Source of the DNA: Pseudobutyrivibrio ruminis AD2017
Lineage (GTDB): Bacteria > Bacillota > Clostridia > Lachnospirales > Lachnospiraceae
Direction: 5' to 3'
Assembly: GCF_000424305.1 (NCBI RefSeq)
Contig: NZ_AUJQ01000008.1
Location: 144,863-208,862 of the forward strand
DNA: 64,000 nt
Part shown: positions 1-10,800 of the stretch, in pieces
Numbering within the stretch: the first letter of the stretch is position 1
How the letters are laid out: each line of letters starts with the position of its first letter
Program-made: the position numbers and the translations under genes
The notes under the pieces: generated by a model
The model's database searches: none
Told to the model about the DNA's origin: nothing
The model's input: the letters and a program-made list of their open reading frames with translations, nothing else

Positions 1-157
1 TTGCAGTCTTTGCGTACTCCACAAAGATGTCTGGTTCGCGGTGAGCTGAGATTATACGCATCTCGTAATCCACTCCAAACTTCTCGAGAATCTCCACAGC
101 CTTCGCCATTACAGGCATGTCGCTGTCGCTTCCCATTACAATACTTACTTTTGCCAT
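1..157 (-). CDS. purE: PurE, N5-carboxyaminoimidazole ribonucleotide mutase (partial, 3' end outside window)
   Basis: The translated N-terminus contains the PurE signature VSIVMGSDSDMPVM followed by ISAHREPD, the phosphate- and carboxylate-binding loops of the class I mutase. This enzyme moves the carboxylate of N5-CAIR to C4 in purine biosynthesis. Only about the first 52 codons are present. The ATG at 155-157 is preceded by a strong AGGAGG site (161-170), which fixes the start. The gene is the downstream member of a minus-strand series. It is separated from the aminopeptidase gene by two GC-rich palindromic elements, so those elements form its immediate 5' region. Confidence 0.95.
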   Translation of the reverse strand, partial: MAKVSIVMGSDSDMPVMAKAVEILEKFGVDYEMRIISAHREPDIFVEYAKTA

Positions 158-182
158 AACATATCCTCCTAGTCTATATCCC

Positions 183-315
183 GCCCAGGGACGTAGTCTT
201 TCAAAGCTCCCGCAAGCCATCTCCCATACTGCGCTAGGCAACCTCCCGCTTCGCGGTTCCTTCCTAGCTTGCATGGGGCCCTCTTGCTCGCGCCGTCCAC
301 GTCTACGACCTGGGC
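183..315 (+). repeat. GC-rich palindromic intergenic element, copy A
   Basis: This is a nested hairpin with the same plan as the copies at 50434-50587 and 58071-58217. Outer arms are GCCCAGG (183-189) and CCTGGGC (309-315). A second helix is GCAAG (212-216) with CTTGC (283-287), and an inner helix is GCTAGG (233-238) with CCTAGC (263-268). It is capped by a CCGC-TTC-GCGG loop. The conserved landmarks are GCTCCCG at the left and CTCGCGC at the right. Helix sequences differ from the other copies but stay complementary, which argues for selection on structure. No ORF is supported inside. Confidence 0.75.
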
Positions 316-349
316 TATTTACAGTTTGTCTATACGCTTAAGCCTTTCA

Positions 350-489
350 GGCGACCATTACACATCCTTGGTAAGCGCGAGTAGGGAGGCACCATACCGA
401 GCGAGGGAGGACCTACGCCGGCGGGAGGACCCTCGCGAAAGTATGGAGGGTGCCCTACGGGAGCTTTGATAGTCTTGGCTATGGTCGCC
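350..489 (-). repeat. GC-rich palindromic intergenic element, copy B (opposite orientation)
   Basis: Read on the minus strand, this repeats the landmarks of copy A (GCTCCCG on one side, CTCGCGC on the other), so A and B face each other about 35 bp apart. Outer arms are GGCGACCAT (350-358) and ATGGTCGCC (481-489). Further helices are GTAGGG (381-386) with CCCTAC (453-458), CCATAC (392-397) with GTATGG (441-446), and GCGAGGG (401-407) with CCCTCGC (430-436). It is the most diverged of the four copies in sequence, yet its pairing is nearly complete. Confidence 0.7.
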
Positions 490-501
490 CTAACAGGCGG
501 A

Positions 502-2556
502 CTACATCTCGTCGAGAACCTTATTCAGCTCCTCGGTGCCAGGGATTACGAAGCGGCCCTGGCGAATGACATCGAGAGTGCGTCCATCCGCTGTGTGGAC
601 TGTGATGTCACCTAGCTCGTAATAAGGTATTGTTATATCTGTGTGGCAATTGAAATATGCCTTTGAAATATCTTCATTTCTAAGGAGTGAGCAAGAATTG
701 TCGCGGGCGATGCATTCCTTGCCGTCTGGGTTGTACATTGGTACATCCTCTGCGTGGGAATAGCAGGTATCACCTACTGCGAAGTGAGGGCCTGTCTTTT
801 CAGCGATAAGGATTGGAAGCTTGTCGGCAATGCCGTACTTCTGTCCCATGACAAATGCTCTTGTGTTTGTTCCGATAGCGAACTCTCCCATTGGAAGGGT
901 GTCATGCTTGAACAATACGTTATCATAAATGTATTTCTTGTTTTCTTCTTCTGAATCAAAATTGCTACATGTATATGAAACAATCTTGCCTTCCTCAAAC
1001 TTAAGCTCAAGGTTACGGTAACCAAGCTCGTTAAGGTAAACCTGTGTAACGTGAAGCACACCGTTTGTGCCTTCAAGCTCAGGAGATGTGAACACCTCAC
1101 CAACAGGGATGTTTACATCAGCTACGCAGTTTTCGAAGTTAGTCTGTTTTGCTGGATTATCAAGATGATGAAGCTTTACAGTGATGTCTGTGTGATTGTC
1201 GCCACGTCCTGTGATGTGAACAGTTTCACCCTGATCAAGTACATCAATGATGTGCTGCTGGATGTTCTTGTAAAGCTCGTAATCCATTGTATTTACTGCA
1301 ACTGTTTCGTTGAAGATTTCGTTAAAGTCCTTGCCGATTTCTGGTATCGGATATGCGATAATTGTGAAGCTGCGCTCCTCGCCATGGATGTATTCGTTTG
1401 TAATCTGTCCATTCTGGCTGGCAAAATAAACGTTAAGCTCGTTCTGCTTATCGCTGTATTTTGCATTTGCATCGTGGTTAACTGGCTCGAATGGCTTTTC
1501 ACCAAAGGTTTCAATAACAGCTGGGCCACCAAATACTGCTGCAAGCTCCTTGTTCTTTTCGAAAGTATTCTTAAGAACCTCAAGCATTCTGTCTGCCATA
1601 CCCTTGTCCCAGTAATATGCTCTGTCATCCTTGTGGTCGTATTCGCACTGCTTGTTTGGAACTGATGAATAAAGGTTACGTGAAGTAGTTCCACCAAATC
1701 TAACTGTAGACGCAAGGCCAGCCTCGTCGAAAAGACGGATAGCTTCGCGAGTCATAAGCTCGAAACCAACTGGTGCATGAACACCAACAGTATCCTTAAT
1801 AGTGATATCCTTGCCTGTAACCTCAAAGCCCTTGATGTATCCTTCTACATAGGTGCGTGCCATGGCAACAACATCCTCGTGAGGAAGGCTACGTAAATGA
1901 GCTGCAATCTTTCTTTCGTTTGGTCCGATGTACATACCATATTTGTACATGTATCTGTCATTAGACAAATCATCCTTCATGATGATGTTTCTATAATAAT
2001 CGTAGTCTGCATCAATCATGCTGATAATGCTCTCAGACATAAATAGCTGAGAGTAATCATGCTTTGCAGAATACATAGCATCAAGGATGCTTTCCTTGCG
2101 ATATTTGTCCTCTTCCTCCATCTGGCACTCGCCATAAATCTGAAGGAATAATTCTGCGTAGATAGTAAACTTATCAAGACGACCTGCGAAGGCTGCCTCG
2201 ATGATGTTTGTCATCTCGTAGAAAATAGCTGAAAGTGGGCCACCTAATTCCTGACCAAGCTCTGCCACTGCGTATGTAGGACAAAGGAAGCTATTTGGGT
2301 AAGTATCCTCACCATAAATAGCAAATACTGCATCATTGTCATTTTCACATTCTGTGATAGTACGGTCTGCAAGTGTACCATCAGCTGCCTTATTCATAAT
2401 AGGAAGAACTGTCATGAAAAAGTGTGCTACCTGATTGAAATAAGCCTGAAGCTTTTCAGGTAAATCATGGTCTTCCTTTATAGTAGAGATGCGCTCTGTT
2501 ACAAGCTCAAAGCGCTCTACGATATCATCTGTTTTTTGATAAAATGTTTTGCTCAT
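502..2556 (-). CDS. M29-type metallo-aminopeptidase (leucyl aminopeptidase / aminopeptidase T-like)
   Basis: A 684-residue protein whose C-terminal half resembles M29 aminopeptidases. Visible motifs are GRGDNHTDITV, NIPVGEVFTSPELEGTNG, GEFAIGTN, KTGPHFAVGDTCYSHAED and CHTDITIP. In the family, Glu, His and Asp side chains in such motifs bind two metal ions and remove N-terminal residues from peptides. The protein is longer than the roughly 410-residue classical members because of an extra N-terminal alpha-helical region of about 270 residues. The start is the ATG at 2554-2556 (MSKTFYQK); the open frame continues upstream but overlaps the neighbouring gene without support. It is cytoplasmic and probably works in peptide turnover. 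It lies 2 bp downstream of the small membrane protein gene, in a likely operon with pyrE. Confidence 0.85.
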   Translation of the reverse strand: MSKTFYQKTDDIVERFELVTERISTIKEDHDLPEKLQAYFNQVAHFFMTVLPIMNKAADGTLADRTITECENDNDAVFAIYGEDTYPNSFLCPTYAVAELGQELGGPLSAIFYEMTNIIEAAFAGRLDKFTIYAELFLQIYGECQMEEEDKYRKESILDAMYSAKHDYSQLFMSESIISMIDADYDYYRNIIMKDDLSNDRYMYKYGMYIGPNERKIAAHLRSLPHEDVVAMARTYVEGYIKGFEVTGKDITIKDTVGVHAPVGFELMTREAIRLFDEAGLASTVRFGGTTSRNLYSSVPNKQCEYDHKDDRAYYWDKGMADRMLEVLKNTFEKNKELAAVFGGPAVIETFGEKPFEPVNHDANAKYSDKQNELNVYFASQNGQITNEYIHGEERSFTIIAYPIPEIGKDFNEIFNETVAVNTMDYELYKNIQQHIIDVLDQGETVHITGRGDNHTDITVKLHHLDNPAKQTNFENCVADVNIPVGEVFTSPELEGTNGVLHVTQVYLNELGYRNLELKFEEGKIVSYTCSNFDSEEENKKYIYDNVLFKHDTLPMGEFAIGTNTRAFVMGQKYGIADKLPILIAEKTGPHFAVGDTCYSHAEDVPMYNPDGKECIARDNSCSLLRNEDISKAYFNCHTDITIPYYELGDITVHTADGRTLDVIRQGRFVIPGTEELNKVLDEM

Positions 2557-2558
2557 AA

Positions 2559-2900
2559 TTAACCTCTTACAAGGCCAACAACAAGTGTGGCCATCCAAAC
2601 TATCATAACAACGCTGCTGATAACCAGACAGGTTGCTCTGTATTTTAACTCTGTTTTCGTTTTCATCTGACCGATGTTGTAAATCAGCGCACAAAGTGCT
2701 ACTAAAAAGCCTATTGTACCAAGACCTCCTAACCACTTTGGTGTCTCACCTGAAAGGCAAACAGAACCAACCATAATGGCAACATATAAAACTAATGTGC
2801 CCAGTGAAACGCCTGCTGCATACATAGCCTCAACTGGAAGTGCCTTCAGCTGATTTCCATAAGAGCTGCGTCTATGAAAACGTCCTCTACCTATACTCAT
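2559..2900 (-). CDS. Small membrane protein of unknown function
   Basis: 113 residues with a basic N-terminus (GRGRFHRRS) and three predicted transmembrane helices at about residues 30-50, 58-80 and 90-110. Its length and layout match small conserved membrane proteins seen in Lachnospiraceae, but I cannot assign a family with confidence. The start codon overlaps the last base of pyrE (TAATG), so it is translationally coupled to pyrE, and it ends 2 bp before the aminopeptidase gene. No catalytic motif is visible. Confidence 0.75.
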   Translation of the reverse strand: MSIGRGRFHRRSSYGNQLKALPVEAMYAAGVSLGTLVLYVAIMVGSVCLSGETPKWLGGLGTIGFLVALCALIYNIGQMKTKTELKYRATCLVISSVVMIVWMATLVVGLVRG

Positions 2901-3586
2901 TATTTAACTCCGTATTCCTCATAATATGCATCAATACGTGACTTCATTTCGTCGTCGATAACGACACGTCCCTGACACTGTCTGTTCCAAAGATGTTCTA
3001 CTACCTCGTCCATTGAAACGATGGCAGCTGTCTTAAAGCCGTATGTTTCAGCTACTTCATCAAGTGCTGTCTTGCTTCTGTCCCCTGAAAGGCCGAACTC
3101 CTGACGATTAAGAGAAACCATAAGACCAACGATTGTAACATCACCCTGAGCGCGAACGATTGGAACTGTTTCTTCCATACTCTTACCAGATGTTGTAACA
3201 TCCTCAATCATAACTACTCTGTCGCCATCTTTAATCTTGTAACCTAAGATGCCGCCCTTATCAGCGCCGTGGTCCTTTTCTTCCTTACGATTGCTGCAGT
3301 ACTTAACTTCCTTGCCATACAATCTGTAGAATGCCTCAGCTGTGATAACTGCAAGTGGAATACCCTTGTAAGCTGGTCCAAAGAGGACATCGAAATCCTC
3401 TCCATAAGCATCGTGAATAGCCTTTGCATAATACTCGCCAAGGCGCATAAGCTGGCTACCTGTAACATATGCTCCTGCATTCATAAAAAAAGGAGACTTA
3501 CGCCCTGACTTCAATGTAAAATCACCGAACTTTAGGACGTCTGCCTCCACCATAAACTCTATAAATTCTGACTTGTAGCTTTCCAT
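2900..3586 (-). CDS. pyrE: Orotate phosphoribosyltransferase
   Basis: 228 residues. The PRPP-binding signature VMIEDVTTSGKS, the flexible loop NRKEEKDHGADKGG and the substrate loop FGPAYKGIPL are all present and in the usual order. The enzyme joins orotate to PRPP to make OMP in pyrimidine biosynthesis. The length is typical of the longer bacterial PyrE class. The start at 3584-3586 has AAGGAGAATCGTTT upstream. No other pyr gene is in the window. It leads a short operon with the membrane protein and the M29 peptidase. Confidence 0.97.
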   Translation of the reverse strand: MESYKSEFIEFMVEADVLKFGDFTLKSGRKSPFFMNAGAYVTGSQLMRLGEYYAKAIHDAYGEDFDVLFGPAYKGIPLAVITAEAFYRLYGKEVKYCSNRKEEKDHGADKGGILGYKIKDGDRVVMIEDVTTSGKSMEETVPIVRAQGDVTIVGLMVSLNRQEFGLSGDRSKTALDEVAETYGFKTAAIVSMDEVVEHLWNRQCQGRVVIDDEMKSRIDAYYEEYGVK

Positions 3587-3738
3587 AAACGATTCTCCTT
3601 CGTTACAAACAGATTAATTTTCAAAACCTTTCCGATTGTAACATAAGAAGGAATGCTTTTCAATGCTAAAGCGATACATTACTCATCAAAAAGCTATCTT
3701 CCAGCTGACAGCTTTCTGTTAGCACTGTCTAACTCTAT

Positions 3739-4872
3739 TTACTTTTTCGAATACAACCATGCCGCCACTGCCGAAACGCAAGGCACTGTGCCGATGATTC
3801 CGATGGAACCTGCGATAGCCCTAATCATTTCAATAGCAACAAAATCTGTATTTACCAACTGGATGAATGAAACACCATAGGAATATATAAGCACCATCAT
3901 GTTAAGTGCCCCACCAACATAAGCAAGCACCAGTGTGTTTGCCATGGTTCCCATTGCATCGCGGCCGATGTTCATTCCTGCTGCAAAAAGCTCCTTAAAG
4001 CCAAGCTTAGAATTAGCCTCGTGAACCTCTCCTATTGCAGATGATATGGACATGGCAATATCCATTACTGCACCGATGGCTGCTATAAGGATGCTACTTA
4101 TAAACAATCCTCTAAGCTGAATTGGATAGCTTGATTTAACAAGAAGAAGTGCCTCTGCCTCATCCATCTGGAATGTGGTGACGCCGCCTAGGTGTGCTGC
4201 CAAGGCTCCAAGAGATGCTGCAATAAGTACCCCAGCAAGACTTCCAAGTGCTGCTGCAATAGTCTTCTTTTGAATACCTCCGATTAGCAAATAGCACACT
4301 GCCGATGTAACAAACACGATTGCTATGGTAAGTGGTATTGGCGCTACTCCCTTAAGTGTAAGAGGAAGAAGTACAAACACAATCACAAGCACTGTATACA
4401 CAAGACCTAAAAACGCCTTCAAGCCCTGCTTGCCACCAAGAGCAATAAGCACTATCGCAAATACGATAACAAGACCAATCATAAGTGGTACTCTGTCGTA
4501 ATTATAAATGCTTACTGTATACTCATGGTTTCCTGTAGTATCGATTCGTACGCTTACCCTGTCACCCTTTGACACGTCCACATTGTAAAGTGCACTGTAG
4601 TAATTGGTAACGTGGCACACATCACCCTTGTAGCGACCTGTCAATAGCTCTACCTCAAGGTCAGTTTCTCCTTTTTTAACATTTTCTGTTTCTTCGTCAA
4701 CTGCCGTATTATCCTCTAAAACAGAAAGAACTCTAGCGGTTTCGAATTCAACGCCAGAGTCCTCTGTAATAGTGTATGTAGGCTTGTCAGCATTAGCGTA
4801 AATAATTACGCCAATGCTTAAACCTACAAATAATACGACTGATACAATTTTAATAATCAGTTCGTTTTTCAT
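3739..4872 (-). CDS. YibE/F family membrane protein
   Basis: 377 residues. There is an N-terminal signal anchor, an extracytoplasmic beta-rich segment (about residues 30-125), and then seven or eight hydrophobic helices. Features such as GKQGLKAFLGLVYTVLVI, AIGAVMDIAMSISSA and EVHEANSKLGFKEL are typical of the YibE/F family. The family is a putative transporter or exporter of unknown substrate, so the function stays open. The start ATG lies 3 bp past the stop of the giant PHP protein gene, so the two are probably cotranscribed. That pairing suggests the membrane protein may serve a cell-surface process. Confidence 0.85.
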   Translation of the reverse strand: MKNELIIKIVSVVLFVGLSIGVIIYANADKPTYTITEDSGVEFETARVLSVLEDNTAVDEETENVKKGETDLEVELLTGRYKGDVCHVTNYYSALYNVDVSKGDRVSVRIDTTGNHEYTVSIYNYDRVPLMIGLVIVFAIVLIALGGKQGLKAFLGLVYTVLVIVFVLLPLTLKGVAPIPLTIAIVFVTSAVCYLLIGGIQKKTIAAALGSLAGVLIAASLGALAAHLGGVTTFQMDEAEALLLVKSSYPIQLRGLFISSILIAAIGAVMDIAMSISSAIGEVHEANSKLGFKELFAAGMNIGRDAMGTMANTLVLAYVGGALNMMVLIYSYGVSFIQLVNTDFVAIEMIRAIAGSIGIIGTVPCVSAVAAWLYSKK

Positions 4873-4875
4873 TTC

Positions 4876-7800
4876 TTACTTTCTAAGCAACTTTGCTAGT
4901 AGTCCAAGCTTTCCTGCAATTGCTGCCCCAACTCCTGCAATGATTATAACAGATGCTGCTGCAACTGGCACTACTGGAAATGCTGTTTTATCCTTACCTG
5001 CTTCTGGAACCTGATCTTCATCGATAGTTTCAGATGGCTGTGAATCTACAGTAGCTTCTTCATCATCTGCTGGTTCTTCTGTCTCATCCTCTACTACTTC
5101 TTCTGTAGTAGCATCATCAACATTATCATTACCAAGGATTGCATCTCTTACTGTTCTGAATCTGTTAACTGCATTTCTTACTACACGGCCAACTGGTGTG
5201 TTAGCGATTGGAGCGATTACTGCGTCAACTGCCTTATCAATAACCTTATTAATGCTTCTAACTACAGCTGCTGCAGGGTTGCTGCCGTGACCACCATTTC
5301 CACCGTTACCACCTGGAGCAACTGATGGAGCTGCCTTGATAAGCTTAATGTCATCGCAGTTTCTTACTCTGAATACTGGTACTGAAACATCAGAATCTCC
5401 TTCTGGATGCTTGTAAAGAACACCTGCTGCAGAAACTGTAGCGCCAACCTTTACAAAATCAGTAAGAGTGTTCTTACCAGTTGTAGCTGATTTGATATAA
5501 CCATCGATAAAGATAGCTGCCTCAACGCCTGTATCATCCATGAGCCAGAACTCTTCGATAGCACCGTCAGCACCGATTGCAACTCTTGTTACCTTACCTT
5601 CTGTTTCAAGTAATGAACCACCAAGGTTATCGTAATCCATTGCAGTCTTTGTATCTACCTTCTTAGGTGCCCAGATATATGGGTCATCCTTAAGAATCTT
5701 GTATGAAATAACCTTTAATTCCTTATCTCCCTGATACTGTGATACATAACCAACGATACGCATCTTTGTACCGATTGCAAGACCTGGTGTTGCATATGGG
5801 AAGATATCAATACCAGCTGTCTCATCCTGAAGATAAATTGTATCGAAGAATGTTGTGTTTTCGTTGTCTGTACCAGATGTTACATAGCCTTCTACAGCAA
5901 ACACATCATTCATCTCACCAGCTCTTGCTTCAGCGATTGTTGATACTGGAAGCTCAACCTGTGAACCATCTAAAATGTTGTTTACGATTGTGTGGTTTAC
6001 ATAAGGAAGAGAATCGTTGTTGTCCATCTCTGCCTTTACTTCGAAGTCTGAAAGGAATACACCACCGGCTACGATAATCTGTCCGCCTGCTTTTGTCTTC
6101 TGACGAGCGAGGAATGTAACGTTGCCTTCGTTGTCATTTTTCTTTCCCTTTACTCCGTTTTCAAGAGCGCCTTCGATTGCTTTACCATTGTCATCCTTGC
6201 AATCTACAGAATATGTTGTGTCATATCCCTTTACAAGCCATTCTGCTGCATCTACAACATCGTTTGCTTTTGCATTTGAAATATCAACTGAGCAGCCTGA
6301 GTACTGGCTGTACTTCTGGCCTTCTCTAAAGCCTGCAAGAAGCTCTGAATCAAGATTTACATTTGTAGGATACATTCTGTAAACCTGACCACCATTGTTC
6401 TTGTCATCGCAAACCTCATCAGAACCCATGCGGATTGTAGCACCGATTGCTGAAAGAAGCTTGTTCTGTTCTGTACCTGTCTGACCCTCTGCTGTATCTG
6501 AGTAATCAGCCAAACCGCAAACTGCAACTGAACCACCGTTTGCAACGTAGTTCTTAACAGTATCGATAAACTCATCTTCGAAATGGCTTACCTTGTAATC
6601 ACCTGCATTAGCTGTTCCTGTCTTCTTAGCTGGTGCTGAAACAACAAGAAGCTTAGCATTCTTAAGTGTATCAGCTGTAATCTTATCCTTTACAACTGTT
6701 GCACGAATATTCTTTGCTGCGCAAAGCTTAATAAACGCATTTACGTTTCCACCGTAGTAACCTGTTACATAATCATTTCCATGTGTACCATCGATAATGA
6801 TATCTGCAATCATAGATGGAAGTGCGTAGCTTACCTGAAGCTTATCTGTGTAAACCTTTGGCACACCGTTAAGTGTTGCTCTAACTGTAATTTCATAAGT
6901 TACCTGACCTGCTTCATTGTAAACAAAATCAGTCTTGAATGTTGCTGTGTCATTTGCAGGAACTGAAGCAACCCCAGCTTCCTCGCCTGTAAGTGATGCA
7001 ACCTGTGTTTCTTTACCATCAACATCCTTAAGTACAACGTCGATGAAGTCAATATCAAGAGCGCTTGTCTCGTTGTTGTATAAATCAACATTTACGTCAA
7101 GGCTTTCTCCCTTAACTGGAAGAACTGTGTTTGTGTATGTCTTGTTGATACCACAAGCTTCAACCTCACCTACCCATACAGGAGCTGTAACTGCGATATC
7201 GCCGTCATCCTCTGTAATCTTTAAGTAGTAGTATGAGTAATTTGAAGGTACCTCAAATTTAACAGTTGTATCATTTGTTGATACGTTCTGCATTGCGATT
7301 GACTGACCACCGTTTACGATGACTTCAACTCTGCCAATCTTTGAATCTGTAGGATCCTTGATATCTGCCTTAAGCTCAACTGTATCACCTACTGCATCCT
7401 TCTCAAGGATTGTACCCATGATGTAATTATCAAGTGTGTAATAAATTGAAAGATCGTTATCCTCTGTTGCGTAGATACGATAGTTTCTCATTGCATCATA
7501 GATAGCATTTTCGTTGTTAACATCAGCAAGCATTACTGTACGTGCTGTGTTGGCATCGCCCCACTTACCCTTGTGGTTATCCTGGTTGTTTGTAGGAGCT
7601 ACGTGCCATCCCTTATCAAGCGCACGTGTGTAATACTCGTATGATGGGAAGTAACCTGAAGAACCGATTGTTCCTTCACCATTACCAACCTCAATCATTG
7701 TGATAAGGTTATCGTTCTCTTCTGAGTAATATGCGAAATCACTGAAATCACCGAAGGTTGTACCTGGGTGGTTGAACTGGCTGATTGAATCAGGAACAGT

Positions 7801-10800
7801 TCTAAGTGCTGCATAGTAGTTCTGAAGAGCTGTTGAATATGTTGAGAACTCTGTCTGTGTACGGCTCTGGAAACCTGGTGTGTTGAATGTATTCATATGA
7901 CCAAGTCCGTTTGACCATGTCATTTCGTAACCGTAAGCACATGTGAATTTGTCTGTTGAATACTTCTTTACAAGATTGTGAGCGTATGTCCACTCGTCAT
8001 CTGCTGATTTATCAACATTCTCAGTAATCTTTGATTCCTTCTCGTTATCAATTGAGTTACTGTGGTCTGTAATAACGATGTAATCTAAGTTATCTACTTT
8101 TGTTGCATGCTTTAAGGCATCCTCAAGTGAACCAGCACCATCGGAAATGTTTGTATGAGCATGAACCTGTCCGAAGTAGATGTTGTATTTGTCATTAAGT
8201 CTCTTTGTAAACTTAATTGTCGATACTGCGCTATCCTTGTAGCCTTCTTTTGTAGCCTTTACCTGAAGCTGGCATGGAAGAGACTCAAGCTCAAATGAAC
8301 CTGTGTATGTGATCCAGTCATCATGCTCTTCTTCATTTTCCTCTTTAGCTTCTTCCTCTGAAGTCGCAGTAGTCTTTGCATCAGCTGCTGCAATCTCTTC
8401 TGCAGTCATGTATCTGTAGAGGATTGTTGCATCTTCTGTCTTTGTCTTAAGTGATACCTTCTGGTTTTCGATAACGGCACCACCGTTTGGTGCAGCCTTT
8501 ACTGACTGAACCTGAGCCTGAGTATACATGTAGCTAACTGTGATACTCTTTTCCATACCCTCTTTTGTAGCGTATGCCTGAATTGTTGCAGGAAGCTCAG
8601 TGATTGTAAGCTTTTCGTTTTCATCATACTTAGCAAATTCGCCACCGTTTACTGAATAGTAAATGTCAGCGCCTTCTGTAAGTGATGAAAGATCAATCTT
8701 CTGTCCAATAGCAACTTCTGAGCTACCTGGATTTGCAACTACAAATCTTGCTCTAGTAGGGTCAACAACTGGGGTTCCTGATAATACAACACTATCCATA
8801 CGGATAACGCCGCCCTTAGATGGCTCCTTATCACCCTTAGCATTTAAATTGCCTGGAACAAATCTGATATAAAGCTTCTCAGCATTTGCTGCTGCATTTG
8901 GAACATTAAATTTGAAATCTATATAATATGTAGGAGCATAAGATGTCTTTGCAATACCGTCTGCAATATCGCCAGAACCATTTACCTCATACTGCTCCAT
9001 GATTTCTTTGCCTTTTTCATCCTGCTTACCAGATTTCTTGTATGCAGAATATTTGTATGAGTATGTACCTGTCTTAAAGTTTTTGAAGTTCTCGCCATCT
9101 GTTGAGTACTGTAACTGGAATGAACCAGCTGCTGTATTTGAGGCTCTCATTCTAAAACCAAGTTCAAGGTTGCCATATCCTGATGTTGAAAGTGCAAGCT
9201 GCATATAATCAGTATTAGCATTTGCAACACCAGTTGATCCCATATAATAGCTTGTTGAGCCTGTTGTTGTGCTCTTTGCAGATGTCCATGGCTGTGTCTC
9301 TACGCCGCCAACAACTGAAGTAAACTTAGCTGTTTTATCAAGCATATCGTTTGTAGTGTATTTATCACCATAGATTCCTGTAGAGCATTCTTCAAACTCG
9401 TTGTAATGAGCATTACCTGCCCACTGTGCAACAAAAAGTCTTTCGTCCTCGTACTCAAGCTTAACTGTCTTTTCCCCTTCTGCTAAAGCGAAGAAGTTAA
9501 ATACGTAAGCTGGATCTTCCTTGAAGCCATAAGCCTTGAAATCACCACCGTAGTATTCGAAAGCCTGAACGCTAGAGCCAACCTTTACAGATGTGCTCTT
9601 AAGATAGAAGTTACCGGCATTCTTGTCATCTGCTGATGCAAGAGTCCATGTGCTTTCATCTGTTGCTTTATCTGCAAGAATAAGATTGATTGTTGTCTTT
9701 TTCTTGCCGTCCTTTTCTGTTTCTACCTTTTCGATTGTAAGATACTTACCATCTTCTGTTTTGAAAAGATAGTTTCCGTTTTCGTCGATTGAAACTGTAA
9801 GGACAACAGCCTCTGTACCCTTGATATCGATTGTGGCATCTTCAGCTGGCTTAAGGTCAATTCCCTGAAGACCACCCTTTTCAGCAACTGATGTCATAAC
9901 CTTGCCTGAGCCTGGATGATATGCAACTACCTGGTCGCCATCATAAAGCTCTCTTGTAAGAAGCTTTCCTACAGTGTTTTTAGGATCTGGTGTAGGCTCT
10001 TCCTTAACATGAAGCTCAGGAACTGTGTATGCATTAAGCTTGAATGCATCGATTTTATCTGTTCCTGCAATATAGCTGTATGTTGTAAATGTTTTGTAGA
10101 ACTCGATGTACTGTGGCTTATCGATGTTCTTCTTTGCATCATGATAGATAGCCTTTGTGTTCTTAATCAATAAGCTTCCATCTTCCTGTGTCTCTACTGA
10201 CCATGTGCTGTAATCTGTCTTTTCAGTTGTAAAAGAAAGAGCACTGCCTGTAGCTGCAGTTGTTAGATAATGCTTTGTTAATACATTTCCAACAAAAATA
10301 TTTGATGTGATGTAATACTCACCATCTGCATCAGCCTTCTCTAATGAAAGCTTTGCGATAGGTGCTTCAGCCTCTGCGTATGTAAGGTGCTTATTATCAT
10401 CAAGCTCTGCCTTGATAGCTTCAAGCTTTGTATTGCCCTTCTTATCAGCAGCTGTAGCTGTTGTTGATAAGATGTTTGCATCATTAAATGCAAGAACAAA
10501 TTCTTGATTTGCATCAAGCTTTGTTACATCTGTAATCTTGCTTCCTGCTGCAAGTGTGTAAGTAAAGGAAACGATTTCACTCTTCTTATCATCCTTTGTA
10601 GCATAAGCGTAGATTGTAGTGTCCTTTGTGATTACAACTTCTTCCTTATATGGAGAATAGTTATCCTCGCTACCGTTTACGTTGTAATAAATCTTTGCAT
10701 CTTCATCAGCGCATGTAAGTGCTACCTTAGCGCCGAATTCAACTTCACTTTTAGTCTCAATAGAAGCTGTAGGTGCTGCAACCTTTGCATCGCCTGCGTT

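Noticed and set aside
1051..1665. 204-codon plus-strand frame opposite the M29 peptidase gene
   Set aside because: Antisense to conserved coding sequence, with low-complexity hydrophobic composition and no ribosome site.
2557..2736. N-terminal extension of the M29 peptidase
   Set aside because: The extension overlaps the small membrane protein gene in another frame and lacks family similarity; the ATG at 2554-2556 fits better.
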